64,000 nucleotides of DNA from Leptospira bourretii (GCF_004770145.1 NZ_RQFW01000001.1:200176-264175); one strand, 5' to 3'; positions 54,477-63,908 are shown, numbered from the stretch's first letter. Numbers and translations are program-made. Notes: generated by a model from the letters alone, not told the origin.

Positions 54477-56084
54477 TCATTTTGCCTGTTTTTCCTTGGG
54501 ACCTAGGAACTGAACCAGCAAAAATAAGGTCGCAAGAGATAAATAAGCAATTGGGAAATCCCAACTGGCAAATTCAGTGAAACGATTTAAAATGGCATTC
54601 CCTTGGAGTTCGTAAGAATGAATCCAACCAATGGCAGAAAGGATCGCAGCAACACCAGCCCAAAGAGCGGCTTTTTTCCATTCTTTTTCTAAGATAAACA
54701 CCACCATGGCGGACCAAACCATCGAAGTGATGAGAAATCCTTGGGAAAGAGAAAGAACTCCACTCAAAGCATAGGGGAGAAATGTTAAATGGGGAGGGAT
54801 ATCTGATAAGGAAAAATGAATGGTTTGTTTGACACCTAACTCCTGCAAGGTGGTTTGAAGTTTTCCATCCAAAAAGATAAAAACATTCTGGATGATAAGG
54901 ACTGCCCAACCAGCAAAGGCAGGCAAAAGACCAACGACTACGGCAGGGGAATGATGACGGGGGATTGCTTGGAAGGCTTGGCTTGTGATGACAATCCCAA
55001 TCCAAAGTACAATTGCCATTCCCGCTTCCACAGGAATGAGAGCTTGGATAAGACCCATAAGTCCAAACAAACTCACTACTGTCATAAAAATTCCCGAAAG
55101 TACAGAATAACTATGTTTTGCGCCGAGTGCCTTCCAACCTGGATGGCCAATGTAAATGGTTGTTGGAAAAGGAGAACCGAAAGCGGTTCCTGCAAGGGTT
55201 CCAAGTCCATTCACAAGTAAGGAAGTTTTTGTATCAAAACTATCACCAGATGCTTCTGCTGATTCAATGTTTTGTAATGAACCAATGACATTAAAAATTC
55301 CCATAGGAAGAATCACGGAAAAATAGGCTTTGATATTAGCGTAAGTTAAGGTTTCGATGAGAGGGCTAATGGAAAGTTGGGGAAAATAAAATCCTATGGT
55401 TTGTAATCCATTTTCAATGGCCCCAGGTTGATAAATGGGATCACCCCAAAAACTTGAAAGATAGGACAATAAAATTCCAAGGACAACGGAGGTAAGTCCA
55501 CCGGGGATTCCAAATGGAAATCGAACCTTCCCAAAGTATTGTAATAAAATAACACCTAATGGGATAAAGGCGATGATTGGTCTTTCGAATGTACGAAGTA
55601 AAAAATCCATTGAGATAAAAGTGATGGCAATTCCAGCCAAAGCCGAAAGTAAAGCAGCTCTGGGAGTGTACAATCGAATTTTTGCAGCCACAAAAGATCC
55701 AATGACTTCAATACAACCGGAAATAAAAGATACAAGAAGACCTGCTTTCCAAGCAGCAACATAGTTCCCCGTGGCTTGGTAAGTGGGAAACATCACAAAA
55801 AATACAAATGCAAAAAGAGAAACTGTATTAATCCCGTAAGGAATTGCTGTAACGTCTGTACGGTTGGTCCTTTGACCTAATTTCCAGGCCTGCCACGCAT
55901 AAAAGACATTCCCAACTAACAAAGAAACGGCGGCTCCTGGCAAAACGACAGCAGTGATAAAACCTAGTGGGAAACCACAAACTCCCAAACAAAGAGCAGA
56001 AAGAACTAAAAGTTGGATGAGGTTGTCTACCATGAGACCAAAAAAACCGTCGAGATCACCTCTGGTGATGGTAAAAAAATTCAT
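54477..56084 (-). CDS. NCS2/AzgA-type nucleobase permease-like protein
   Basis: 535 residues with about thirteen membrane segments. The NCS2 substrate-site motif NIESAEASGDSFDTKTSLLVNGLGTLAGTAFGSPFPTT (residues near 270-305; conserved Glu and Asp) and the N-terminal RTNRTDVTAIPYGINT segment relate it to adenine/guanine permeases. Likely proton-coupled uptake of purines or related compounds; the exact substrate is uncertain. It overlaps the SspB-like gene by four bases and is last in the capD operon. Confidence 0.78.
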   Translation of the reverse strand: MNFFTITRGDLDGFFGLMVDNLIQLLVLSALCLGVCGFPLGFITAVVLPGAAVSLLVGNVFYAWQAWKLGQRTNRTDVTAIPYGINTVSLFAFVFFVMFPTYQATGNYVAAWKAGLLVSFISGCIEVIGSFVAAKIRLYTPRAALLSALAGIAITFISMDFLLRTFERPIIAFIPLGVILLQYFGKVRFPFGIPGGLTSVVLGILLSYLSSFWGDPIYQPGAIENGLQTIGFYFPQLSISPLIETLTYANIKAYFSVILPMGIFNVIGSLQNIESAEASGDSFDTKTSLLVNGLGTLAGTAFGSPFPTTIYIGHPGWKALGAKHSYSVLSGIFMTVVSLFGLMGLIQALIPVEAGMAIVLWIGIVITSQAFQAIPRHHSPAVVVGLLPAFAGWAVLIIQNVFIFLDGKLQTTLQELGVKQTIHFSLSDIPPHLTFLPYALSGVLSLSQGFLITSMVWSAMVVFILEKEWKKAALWAGVAAILSAIGWIHSYELQGNAILNRFTEFASWDFPIAYLSLATLFLLVQFLGPKEKQAK

Positions 56085-56539
56085 TCGTTCCTTTTTCCCC
56101 CAAAATCAACTCGGATCACATTCCCATCCCCACTCACTTCTGGTTTGGTTACTTTTGGTTTTGATACATTTTCTTCTGGAGTCACAGAAGTTTCCACTTG
56201 TAAAAATCGAAGTTGAGTTGCTGAATTTTGAAACTTATCATAAATACGAAACACAGCATCCCAAGGAATCATTGTGGGTTCCCAAGCAGATCCAAATTGT
56301 AGTTCAGCAAATAAATAATCCGGTTTACTATCTAAAACTTTTACAGCTTTATCGCCGAACACAAGTACAATGCCGGATTCTTTTTCTGCATTGAGTAATC
56401 CACGTTTCCCAATTTCTAGTTTGGGATGAGGCATTACATGGATGTAAAATACTCCAAATCTTTCCCAATAGAGATTAAATAAATCTCTCTTAAACTCACG
56501 TAATGTTGTGATTTCTTCCTCGGTGAGTTTTTCGCTCAT
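56081..56539 (-). CDS. SspB-like protein (possible ClpXP adaptor)
   Basis: 152 residues with the layout of stringent starvation protein B: RDLFNLYWERFGVFYIHVMP, LLNAEKESGIVLVFGDKAVKVL, LFAELQFGSAWEPTMIPWDAVFRIYDK, then a flexible linker (VTPEENVSKPKVTKPEVSGDG) and a short C-terminal tail NVIRVDFGGKR, comparable to the ClpX-binding tail LRVVK of SspB. SspB delivers ssrA-tagged proteins to ClpXP. It overlaps genes on both sides by four bases (capD upstream, permease downstream), an unexpected context. Similarity is by pattern only. Confidence 0.6.
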   Translation of the reverse strand: MSEKLTEEEITTLREFKRDLFNLYWERFGVFYIHVMPHPKLEIGKRGLLNAEKESGIVLVFGDKAVKVLDSKPDYLFAELQFGSAWEPTMIPWDAVFRIYDKFQNSATQLRFLQVETSVTPEENVSKPKVTKPEVSGDGNVIRVDFGGKRNE

Positions 56540-58419
56540 AAATTCCTTTTACCATGTGAAGTTTCCCACTCGATGTATTCATCGTGGATTTTGTATTCTG
56601 GAATGATTTCTTTAAAAGCACCAAAAAGTTCCCTATTTTTGTTGGCTTTGGCTAGAGAGAACAGGCGGTTTAATTTGTTTTGAAAGAGAAGAAGATTATA
56701 ATTTTCTAAAGGAGCCGCAATTCGAATTTTTGGATGGTGGGTTTTTTTGATCCCTTCTTGGTTGAGAAGAAGTTCTTCGTACAATTTTTCCCCAGGTCGT
56801 AACCCAGAAAATTCAATCGCAATGTCTTTGTGGGGCGTGTATCCTGATAAACGAATCATCTCTTCTGCAAGAGAAAGAATTTTGACAGGTTCTCCCATAT
56901 CTAAAATAAATATTTCTCCATGTTCACCCATACTTCCAGCTTGTAACACAAGTTGTGTGGCTTCTGGGATTGTCATAAAGTAACGAATGACATCGGGATG
57001 TGTGACGGTGACAGGGCCACCTCGTTTGATTTGTTCTCGGAAACGAGGGATGACACTTCCATTGGATCCGAGTACGTTCCCAAAACGAACGGTAATGAAT
57101 TTTGTTCGTGAATTTTGTGAAATATGTTGGAGATAAATTTCCGCAGCCCGTTTGGATGCTCCCATCACATTGACAGGGTTTACTGCTTTGTCGGTGGAAA
57201 TTAAAACAAATCGTTCAACACCGATTAGGCGGCATACGTCAGCTACGTTTTTTGTACCCATGACATTGTTTAAAACAGCTTCAGAAGGATTGATTTCCAT
57301 CATCGGAACGTGTTTGTAGGCGGCAGAATGGAATACAACCGAAGGTCTATGTTCTTCAAAAATGGCAGAGATACGAGAAAGATTTTTTACATCAGCAATG
57401 ACTGGTCGAATGTCAATGTTGAGATCTGAAAAACTTTTTCTAAGTTCATAATCGATTTCGTATAACGGAGTTTCTGCGGCATCTAAAATCACTAATACAC
57501 TCGGTTTAAACAGTGCCACTTGACGACAGATCTCTGAACCGATAGAACCACCAGCTCCTGTCACGAGGATTACTTTTTTTTCTAAATAAGAACGAATGGA
57601 TTCAATTTCTAAATCAACCGTAGGCCTTCCCAATAGGTCTTCTACTTGTACTTCGCGAAGTTGTGTGATATTGGGTTTTCCAGAAAGATACTCTCCAAAC
57701 GTGGGAAGGATTTTGAAATCCACACCGGCACTTTCACATTCTTTCATGAGTTTGCTGACAACTCGTCCGTCTGGTTGAGGGACAGTCATAATCACTTTTT
57801 TTACACCGTAACGAACTAAAATTTTTCCAATCTCATCTGTAGCACCGAGGATGGGAACTCCTTGGATGTAACCACCTTTTTTGGAAAGGTTGTCGTCTAA
57901 AAATCCAATGGGTTGGTAATCCAAATCCACATTTCGTCTAATTTCTGTTAAGAATGAACTTCCAAGTTTGCCCGCACCAACAAGTAAAATGGGTGTCCCT
58001 CGTTTGGATTTGTCAGAATTAAAAATTTGTTCTCGAAGCATCCTCCAACTCAAACTCCTGAGGCATAAAAATCCCAGTAGGATGAGCGTATCGAGAATTG
58101 GTACCATCCGAGACAATTGGTGGAACCGATTGTAGAAGAGAAGGGCAAGGGTCGAAACGAGAGAAGAAAGAACAGTTGCTTTGATGATCGAAAGAAGGTC
58201 GTGTAACGAGGCGTAAGACCATAACGATCGGTAAATCCCCGAAAACAGAAACACAATGCTCCTTGAGACAACAACGATAGTAGCGCAGACCCAAAAATCA
58301 GGGTAACTATCTAAAAATCGTATGTTTTCAAAACGCACAAGGTGTGCGAGAAAATACGACAAGAACATAAAGAGTATGTCTACAGGAAAAACCCAGTATC
58401 GTCTCGGGATCGATTTCAT
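56536..58419 (-). CDS. CapD/FlaA1-type nucleotide-sugar 4,6-dehydratase, membrane bound
   Basis: 627 residues from ATG 58419; the frame remains open upstream to 58536, but that would overlap the divergent gene. Four N-terminal membrane helices, a CoA-binding-like domain (PILLVGAGKLGSSFL), then the extended SDR domain: KKVILVTGAGGSIGSEICRQ, ISTDKAVNPVNVMGASKRAAE. The Met-Gly-Ala-Ser-Lys in place of YxxxK is normal for this WbpM/FlaA1 group. It would make a 4-keto-6-deoxy UDP-sugar for surface polysaccharide. First gene of an operon with the SspB-like and permease genes. Confidence 0.92.
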   Translation of the reverse strand: MKSIPRRYWVFPVDILFMFLSYFLAHLVRFENIRFLDSYPDFWVCATIVVVSRSIVFLFSGIYRSLWSYASLHDLLSIIKATVLSSLVSTLALLFYNRFHQLSRMVPILDTLILLGFLCLRSLSWRMLREQIFNSDKSKRGTPILLVGAGKLGSSFLTEIRRNVDLDYQPIGFLDDNLSKKGGYIQGVPILGATDEIGKILVRYGVKKVIMTVPQPDGRVVSKLMKECESAGVDFKILPTFGEYLSGKPNITQLREVQVEDLLGRPTVDLEIESIRSYLEKKVILVTGAGGSIGSEICRQVALFKPSVLVILDAAETPLYEIDYELRKSFSDLNIDIRPVIADVKNLSRISAIFEEHRPSVVFHSAAYKHVPMMEINPSEAVLNNVMGTKNVADVCRLIGVERFVLISTDKAVNPVNVMGASKRAAEIYLQHISQNSRTKFITVRFGNVLGSNGSVIPRFREQIKRGGPVTVTHPDVIRYFMTIPEATQLVLQAGSMGEHGEIFILDMGEPVKILSLAEEMIRLSGYTPHKDIAIEFSGLRPGEKLYEELLLNQEGIKKTHHPKIRIAAPLENYNLLLFQNKLNRLFSLAKANKNRELFGAFKEIIPEYKIHDEYIEWETSHGKRNL

Positions 58420-58502
58420 ATCTGATAAATAAGGGTATTTGGAACAAAATTCCTTGTAAATACAGAATCTTTTCCGAAGAATAGAAAAGAGGAAAAACCT
58501 GT

Positions 58503-58982
58503 TTGAAATCACTTCTTTTCCGCCTAGCGGGAACATTTTCTGCGGAAATCGGCTCAGAACTTTATTTAAAATTGAAGGAGGAAACTCTTTCCCCCTCTCT
58601 TTTTTGCCTTGATTTTTCGGAAGTTGACGAAGTCACAGAAGTAGGTTGGGAATTTTTAAGAAAGATTGTAGGCCGGTGCAAAGAAACCGGGTCCAAAGTG
58701 GCAGGGTTCGGCTTATCGATTGCCGTTTCAGAAGAGAACTCTAAATTACTTTCTCTCCATTCCACAGAATCTGATTGTATCCAATTTTTAGAATCCCAAA
58801 TCCTCAGTGAAACACCAGCAAATGAACTCACACCCAAAACTGAGGAGAAAACCGTCCATTGTCCAGAATGCCAATCTCTCCTTCGTTGGAAACTTGCGGG
58901 GGATTACCTTTGTCCCAATTGCCAAACTAAATTTTTCGTAAATAAAAAAGGATGGGTTTCCACTTACGAACGTTTGGTGTGA
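58503..58982 (+). CDS. STAS domain protein with C-terminal zinc ribbon
   Basis: 159 residues from TTG 58503 (GAGG ten bases upstream). Residues 1-100 fit a STAS domain (FSAEIGSELYLKLKEE, LFCLDFSEVDEVTEVGWEFLRKIV, CKETGSKVAGFGLS); the usual phosphoacceptor loop DSSG reads TEVG, so it cannot be phosphorylated in the normal way. Residues about 118-145 form a CPEC ... CPNC zinc ribbon. The gene diverges from capD with an 83-base gap. It could bind a partner kinase such as the membrane HATPase at 51677, which is a guess. Its 3' end overlaps hrpB by 19 bases. Confidence 0.72.
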   Translation: MKSLLFRLAGTFSAEIGSELYLKLKEETLSPSLFCLDFSEVDEVTEVGWEFLRKIVGRCKETGSKVAGFGLSIAVSEENSKLLSLHSTESDCIQFLESQILSETPANELTPKTEEKTVHCPECQSLLRWKLAGDYLCPNCQTKFFVNKKGWVSTYERLV

Positions 58983-61429
58983 TTTAAGTGTTTTGTTGGG
59001 ACCGCTTCCCAAGGTTTTTCAGGCCAAGGGTGTTTCGGATATCTACCTTTTAATTCTTTTTTAACTTCATGGTACCCATGGTTCCAGAAACTTTCTAAAT
59101 CTTTGGTAATTTGTACAGGACGACGTGCAGGAGAAAGTAAGTGGATCAAAATATTTACTTTCCCATTGGCAAGTTTCGGCAATGATTTTAAACCGAATAA
59201 CTCTTGTAATTTGACATGAAGTTCTGGTTCGATTCCATCATAATTCAAATGGATACGAGAGCCGGAAGGAACTTGGATGGATACTGGCGCCTCAGAATCA
59301 ATCAAATTCAATCTTTCATAACCAACATAGGCTTTGAATGCTTCCAAAAATGGGAGTTTGTCTAAGGACAATTTCCCTGAATCAAAATTGATAAAGGGGA
59401 AAAGCCATTCCTTTGCTGTTTGTTTTAGATGCATCGGATCCACATTGAGATCCAAAACTCCAAAGCTGACTAAAAACCGGACGCGGTGATAAAAATGTTT
59501 TAATTCAGAATCTTTTATCCAATCTTCTTCCCAGTTGGTCTTTGTGATGTATTCTTCCAAAGCTAAACTTAGAATGGTCTCGTTTGACTCTTTGGATTCT
59601 TTTGAATCCAAAATCAGACCACCGAGACTTCTTTCTTCTTTTACCAAAAGAAAGGATTCCCCTCTTTGGTTGGTTCGTTTTTCGGAAACAACTTTTGTTT
59701 GAATTTGTTCTTTAAAACAATCTTCAATTAAATTTAAGTCCAAAGGCAAATAGTTTGTAATGTATAGGTCTTGGCCGAAGGAGAATGTATCCAAAACTAA
59801 AATACATTCAGGAATTTGAATGGAGGATGTATTCAGAATTCCTAATTTCCCATTTGAAAGTTTAAACTCTTTTCCCCCTTGGGTTTTGGCTTTTGCAATC
59901 CGATCTGGGAATCCAGATGCCAAATAAAAAAGTCGATTTTTCCCTGAGAGAATGGTAGAAAAATCGGTTTTTTCCCTGTAAATACGCAAAATTTGATCAA
60001 AAATGATACGTAATTCAAAAGGGAATTGAGAGGGATGATTCTCCTCCGGAAAGGTTTTTGCATCAGTCCCTGTGTTTTCTTTCCCAACTAACGAAACAAT
60101 ATCGGCAATGATATTTTCTTTTTCTTTGGGTAGGATTGCCAAAATTTTTCCCAACCGAATGGGGAGTGGGTATCGTAGGCATTCTTTCCCTAAGTTTGTT
60201 AAGTTTGTATTTGTATCCAAACAACCAAGGAGCTTCAACCGGTTTGTACTTCGGGCCACCGATCCTTTGATTGGTGAGTCCAAAAAAGGCAATTGATGGA
60301 TTTCTTCTCCCCAAGATTTAATTTCTAAAACCAAACGATCAATATCTCCTTCCAGAATTTCCGGTTTGGTTCTGTCTAAAAAAGAATTTTCCTCATCTTT
60401 GGACCAAAGACGGTACACTAAACCTTTTCCTTCTCTTGCAGCTCGCCCTGCACGTTGTTTGGCGCTACTCAAACTGATTCGATCTTTGACTAAGTGAGAA
60501 ACTCCAGATTCAGAATCAAAAATAACGTGTTTGTGGTATCCTGTATCAAAAACAATCCTAACACCGGGGATGGTCACAGAAGACTCCGCGATATTTGTGG
60601 AAAGGATGATTTTCTTTTTCCCGGAAAGCGAGGGTAGGAAGATTTTTTCTTGGTCGGATAAATCCATATCCCCATATAACCCGTAAACCACTGTGTTGGA
60701 TTTGATCACAGTTAAAGATTCCAGTTGGTTTCTTAAGATTTGTATTTCCTTTTTCCCTGACAAAAATACAAGGATATCACCTTCTGTTTGTTCTACGGCT
60801 TTGGGGATTAAATCCAATAATCTTTCATTTATTTTTTTTTGAGAATCACCCATATGGAAAATTTCTAAAGGATGAGGGTTGGCACTGACATGGATGGGTT
60901 TTGTTTGGATCCCGATCGATTCGAAATTTTGACCTTCGAGTGTTGCAGACATAACAAGTATTTTTAAATCGTTCCGAAAGACTTCTTGGGTTCTACGGGC
61001 CAATGCAAAACATAAATCAGAGTCCATTCGTCTTTCGTGAAATTCATCAAAAACAATCAGTCCATATTCTTTTAGTTCTGGATCTGCGAGTAAAATTTTG
61101 GTTAAGATCCCATCGGTTACAAATTCAATCTTTGTATTTTTTCCGACCTTTGTATCAAACCGAACTCGGTACCCAACAGTTTCTCCCAATGATTCGTTTA
61201 GACTTTGGCTAATCCTTTTGGCAGCATTTTTTGAAGCGATACGCCTCGGTTCTAAAATACAAATTTTTTTCCCAAAGGAAAGGCCTGCTTTTAGAAGTTC
61301 CGTCGGCAGGACTGTTGTTTTTCCTGTCCCAGGTGGGGCGTCCAAAATGGTAACTGGATTTTTTTGGATCGAATCAACAATAGATTGTAAGGCGGCGAGT
61401 ACAGGAAATGGATCCAAAGGAGGTGACAC
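58964..61429 (-). CDS. hrpB: ATP-dependent helicase HrpB
   Basis: About 821 residues from GTG 61429; a TTG at 61468 is also possible. DEAH-type helicase: Walker A DAPPGTGKTT, DEFHERR (motif II variant usual for HrpB), VMSATLEG, STNIAESSVTIPG and QRAGRAAREGKG, then the HrpB-specific C-terminal domain ending LLSPARRPVQITKDLESFW and KGRYPKHPWPE. The role is RNA or ribonucleoprotein remodelling, not well defined; related HrpA matters for mRNA processing. In Borrelia a HrpA protein regulates many proteins, and it should be kept apart from HrpB. Confidence 0.93.
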   Translation of the reverse strand: MSPPLDPFPVLAALQSIVDSIQKNPVTILDAPPGTGKTTVLPTELLKAGLSFGKKICILEPRRIASKNAAKRISQSLNESLGETVGYRVRFDTKVGKNTKIEFVTDGILTKILLADPELKEYGLIVFDEFHERRMDSDLCFALARRTQEVFRNDLKILVMSATLEGQNFESIGIQTKPIHVSANPHPLEIFHMGDSQKKINERLLDLIPKAVEQTEGDILVFLSGKKEIQILRNQLESLTVIKSNTVVYGLYGDMDLSDQEKIFLPSLSGKKKIILSTNIAESSVTIPGVRIVFDTGYHKHVIFDSESGVSHLVKDRISLSSAKQRAGRAAREGKGLVYRLWSKDEENSFLDRTKPEILEGDIDRLVLEIKSWGEEIHQLPFLDSPIKGSVARSTNRLKLLGCLDTNTNLTNLGKECLRYPLPIRLGKILAILPKEKENIIADIVSLVGKENTGTDAKTFPEENHPSQFPFELRIIFDQILRIYREKTDFSTILSGKNRLFYLASGFPDRIAKAKTQGGKEFKLSNGKLGILNTSSIQIPECILVLDTFSFGQDLYITNYLPLDLNLIEDCFKEQIQTKVVSEKRTNQRGESFLLVKEERSLGGLILDSKESKESNETILSLALEEYITKTNWEEDWIKDSELKHFYHRVRFLVSFGVLDLNVDPMHLKQTAKEWLFPFINFDSGKLSLDKLPFLEAFKAYVGYERLNLIDSEAPVSIQVPSGSRIHLNYDGIEPELHVKLQELFGLKSLPKLANGKVNILIHLLSPARRPVQITKDLESFWNHGYHEVKKELKGRYPKHPWPEKPWEAVPTKHLNHTKRS

Positions 61430-61542
61430 TTGTATTCTTATAGAAGAAATTCCTAAAGAAAAAATCAAACAATTTGTATTTTATTTTGAGAAATCGCAAG
61501 AATCGGGTTTTCAATATTTCGCAAATCAGTTAGGATTTTCAT

Positions 61543-62415
61543 GTGGATTCCAATCACAAACACTATGAAATCATAAAAAACTCCATCGAATATCTTTTGG
61601 AGCATTTTGAAGAGCAACCCAATTTGGATGTTTTAGCAGAAAGGGTATCCTTAAGTCCTTTCCATTTTCAAAAAGTTTTCCGCGCTTGGGCTGGTGTATC
61701 CCCAAAAGAATTTTTACAATTTGTTACGATCTCTCACGCCAAACAATTGCTAAAGGAATCAAACATTTTGGATACAACTTATTCTCTCGGACTCTCTAGC
61801 ACAGGACGATTGCATGATTTATTTGTAAAATTAGAAGCAATGACTCCTGGCGAATTCAAACGAGGAGGGGAGGGGATGGTTTTGCAATACGAAGTATTTC
61901 CTTCCGCTTTTGGAGAGATTCTTTTGGTGTCTTCTGAACGAGGAATCCAATCTCTTCAATTCATTGAATCTTTGGACCAAGGCATCCAGGAAACAAAAAA
62001 AGAATTTCCCAATGCGATTTGGAAAGAGGGAGGATCAAACGAACACCAAAAATTAAAAGACTACTTTCAAAATTTTGTATTCCCTGAATCTCCCGTCCCT
62101 CTCTATTTATACGGAACAGAATTTCAATTTAAAGTGTGGAAATCTTTATTAAAAATACCAATGGGAAGCCTTTGTACGTATGGAGATATTGCCGAATCCA
62201 TAGGGCAACCCTCTGCACAGAGGGCCGTGGGAACAGCAATTGGCAAAAATCCCATTGCTTATCTCATTCCTTGTCACCGTGTGATCCAAACATCCGGTTT
62301 ATTTGGTGGGTACAGGTGGGATCCAAATCGGAAACGAATGATCATTGCTTGGGAACAATCTAAAAAGATGTCACCAAACAATGATTTATTGAATTCGGGA
62401 AATATTGCCGAATAA
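61543..62415 (+). CDS. AraC regulator-Ogt methyltransferase fusion (Ada-like, lacking the N-terminal Ada domain)
   Basis: 290 residues from GTG 61543, with AGGA seven bases upstream. Residues about 5-105 are an AraC-type double helix-turn-helix (LDVLAERVSLSPFHFQKVFRAWAGVSPKEFL). Residues about 110-275 are an O6-methylguanine-DNA methyltransferase with IGKNPIAYLIPCHRVI; the acceptor is Cys244. The Cys-rich methylphosphotriester domain of Ada is missing, so it would not sense backbone methylation that way. It probably repairs O6-methylguanine and may control its own transcription. Confidence 0.92.
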   Translation: MDSNHKHYEIIKNSIEYLLEHFEEQPNLDVLAERVSLSPFHFQKVFRAWAGVSPKEFLQFVTISHAKQLLKESNILDTTYSLGLSSTGRLHDLFVKLEAMTPGEFKRGGEGMVLQYEVFPSAFGEILLVSSERGIQSLQFIESLDQGIQETKKEFPNAIWKEGGSNEHQKLKDYFQNFVFPESPVPLYLYGTEFQFKVWKSLLKIPMGSLCTYGDIAESIGQPSAQRAVGTAIGKNPIAYLIPCHRVIQTSGLFGGYRWDPNRKRMIIAWEQSKKMSPNNDLLNSGNIAE

Positions 62416-62420
62416 TGAAT

Positions 62421-63155
62421 TTAGATATGTCTGGTGTGAGAGACAAGAAAGAATCCCACCAACAAAAAACTTTGTGCAATTAAATAGGTGACCCAGGGAA
62501 CTTGGAATTCCCATTTTGGGTGTCTTGTTCCATTGATTGTTGTTTCTCCCATCACCGCATCGGAAAGAAGGAAAAACCCAGCACCAATTGCTAAATACAT
62601 CCAAACTCCACCAAATGCTAGATAGGCGTTGAAACATAAAGAAACAAAAAAACACAAAATCAGCCCATAAACAAAGGCAGAAGCCATTACCCATTTAGAA
62701 CGATTGGGATTGTACACTCGGAAGTAAAAAATCAGGGCTGGTAAAATTAATAATACAATGGTGACGGCATAAGGTAAAACACCGGTATAAAGTTCATTCC
62801 AAGAGGTTAGTTTCCAGAAGGATAATAAAAAGAAAACTTGGGCAATGGCAAAACTAAAAATTCCGCCAAGAACTGGATCTTCCATTTGTTTTTTAGCAAT
62901 TGGGAACTGAAGGTTAAACCAATCTCCTAAAAAAGAAAACCCGATAGCGTATAGCGGATAAGCAAATCGTGCATGCCCTAATTGAAATAATAACCAAGCA
63001 AATAGTAGGATTTGAAAGGAAAATCCAATATAAATCCCACGGGAATGTTTTAGACGTTTGAGTGGATTTGGTTCGTCTTGCAATGTGAACCAATGGATAA
63101 AAAATGCCGAAATGATGGCAACAGGAATGGTTGTGAGAATTAAGTAGTATACCAT
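62421..63155 (-). CDS. YhhN/TMEM86-like membrane protein (second copy)
   Basis: 244 residues with about eight membrane helices. The family segments AIGFSFLGDWFNL and AIGAGFFLLSDAVMGE correspond to the two aspartate blocks seen in the protein at 24474-25142. The N-terminal KxxP region is less clear, so the assignment is weaker. Possibly a lysoplasmalogenase-like or otherwise lipid-related hydrolase. It converges on the AraC-Ogt gene with five bases between. Confidence 0.68.
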   Translation of the reverse strand: MVYYLILTTIPVAIISAFFIHWFTLQDEPNPLKRLKHSRGIYIGFSFQILLFAWLLFQLGHARFAYPLYAIGFSFLGDWFNLQFPIAKKQMEDPVLGGIFSFAIAQVFFLLSFWKLTSWNELYTGVLPYAVTIVLLILPALIFYFRVYNPNRSKWVMASAFVYGLILCFFVSLCFNAYLAFGGVWMYLAIGAGFFLLSDAVMGETTINGTRHPKWEFQVPWVTYLIAQSFLLVGFFLVSHTRHI

Positions 63156-63228
63156 GGTGTTATATTACCACCCACAAATAGAAAAAGCAAACGATAGTTT
63201 CATTCTTATGATCCCTTTTGTGAAATAA

Positions 63229-63249
63229 TTATGGAGGTTAACTCCATAA
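63229..63249. repeat. 8-bp inverted repeat
   Basis: TTATGGAG-GTTAA-CTCCATAA, 74 bases upstream of the yhhN-like start and on its opposite side toward the pseudogene. It could be an operator for the yhhN-like gene or an end of a lost element. Confidence 0.4.
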
Positions 63250-63316
63250 CAATATGTGTGGATTATCGTTATTGTAAGATGTTACTTTGATTGACTCGCT
63301 CCGCCATTTATGATAG

Positions 63317-63726
63317 CTCAAAGAAAAGGATCTTTATTCACGTTCCGCTGAAACAAATCGTATTGCTTGTGCATCGGCCAATTGTGCCACTGGTGGTACG
63401 GCAGGACAAACGGATTGGGTTCTCAAACCGAATAAAGAATACCGAAGGATTGATGGGGCAACTGTGATTGGTACGACAAACGCAAATGGAATCTTTGCTG
63501 CAGATCTGACAAATGAGATCTCAACTACAATCAGTGGGACATCGACAATTGCGACTGGTTTGAATTCGAATTGGACCGAAAGTGCCAATGATTGTTCCAA
63601 TTTTACTGAGACACCACAGGAAATGTTTCCAATGGCAATCACACTAATAAATCAAAGGCAATTTTACTTGCAATGGGTAACGGCGGGTGTGACAGCACTT
63701 GGAAACTGGTTTGTGTGGAACAATAA
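63317..63726 (+). pseudogene. DUF1554 lipoprotein fragment, truncated and frameshifted
   Basis: The DNA encodes the middle and end of a leptospiral DUF1554 domain: RSAETNRIACASANCATGG, QTDWVLKPNKEYRR, ATVIGTTNANGIF, then, after a shift of two bases near 63610-63620, NVSNGN ... CDSTWKLVCVEQ and a stop at 63724-63726. Removing one AC from GAGACACCACAGG restores the frame. There is no start codon, signal peptide or N-terminal half; a stop lies just upstream of 63317. It is a decayed gene, not a functional one. Confidence 0.82.
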
Positions 63727-63743
63727 AAAGGTTACTATATTTT

Positions 63744-63908
63744 TCAGTCATTCTTAAACATGTGCGGTTGGTTGCATTTGCCATGAATCTGCGTGTTTAG
63801 TAGTTTTCTAGCAAAGTCTTGATACGACTGTAACCCATGTGAGTGATCTAAAGTGTTACCGATGTGCCTTTCTATACAAAAAAGGCCCAACCATAATGTG
63901 ACATAAGA
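63744..63908 (-). pseudogene. Possible coding remnant of unknown family
   Basis: A minus-strand frame of 54 codons between stops, lacking an ATG, with protein-like composition (LWLGLFCIERHIG, then LDHSHGLQSYQDFARKLL). The middle loosely recalls the HSDxGxQY segment of IS3-type transposases, but the match is weak. It lies in the decayed region next to the DUF1554 pseudogene. Confidence 0.3.

Noticed and set aside
57150..57200. Met in place of Tyr in the YxxxK motif of the CapD-like protein
   Set aside because: This is usual for the WbpM/FlaA1/CapD subgroup, so it is not evidence of lost function.
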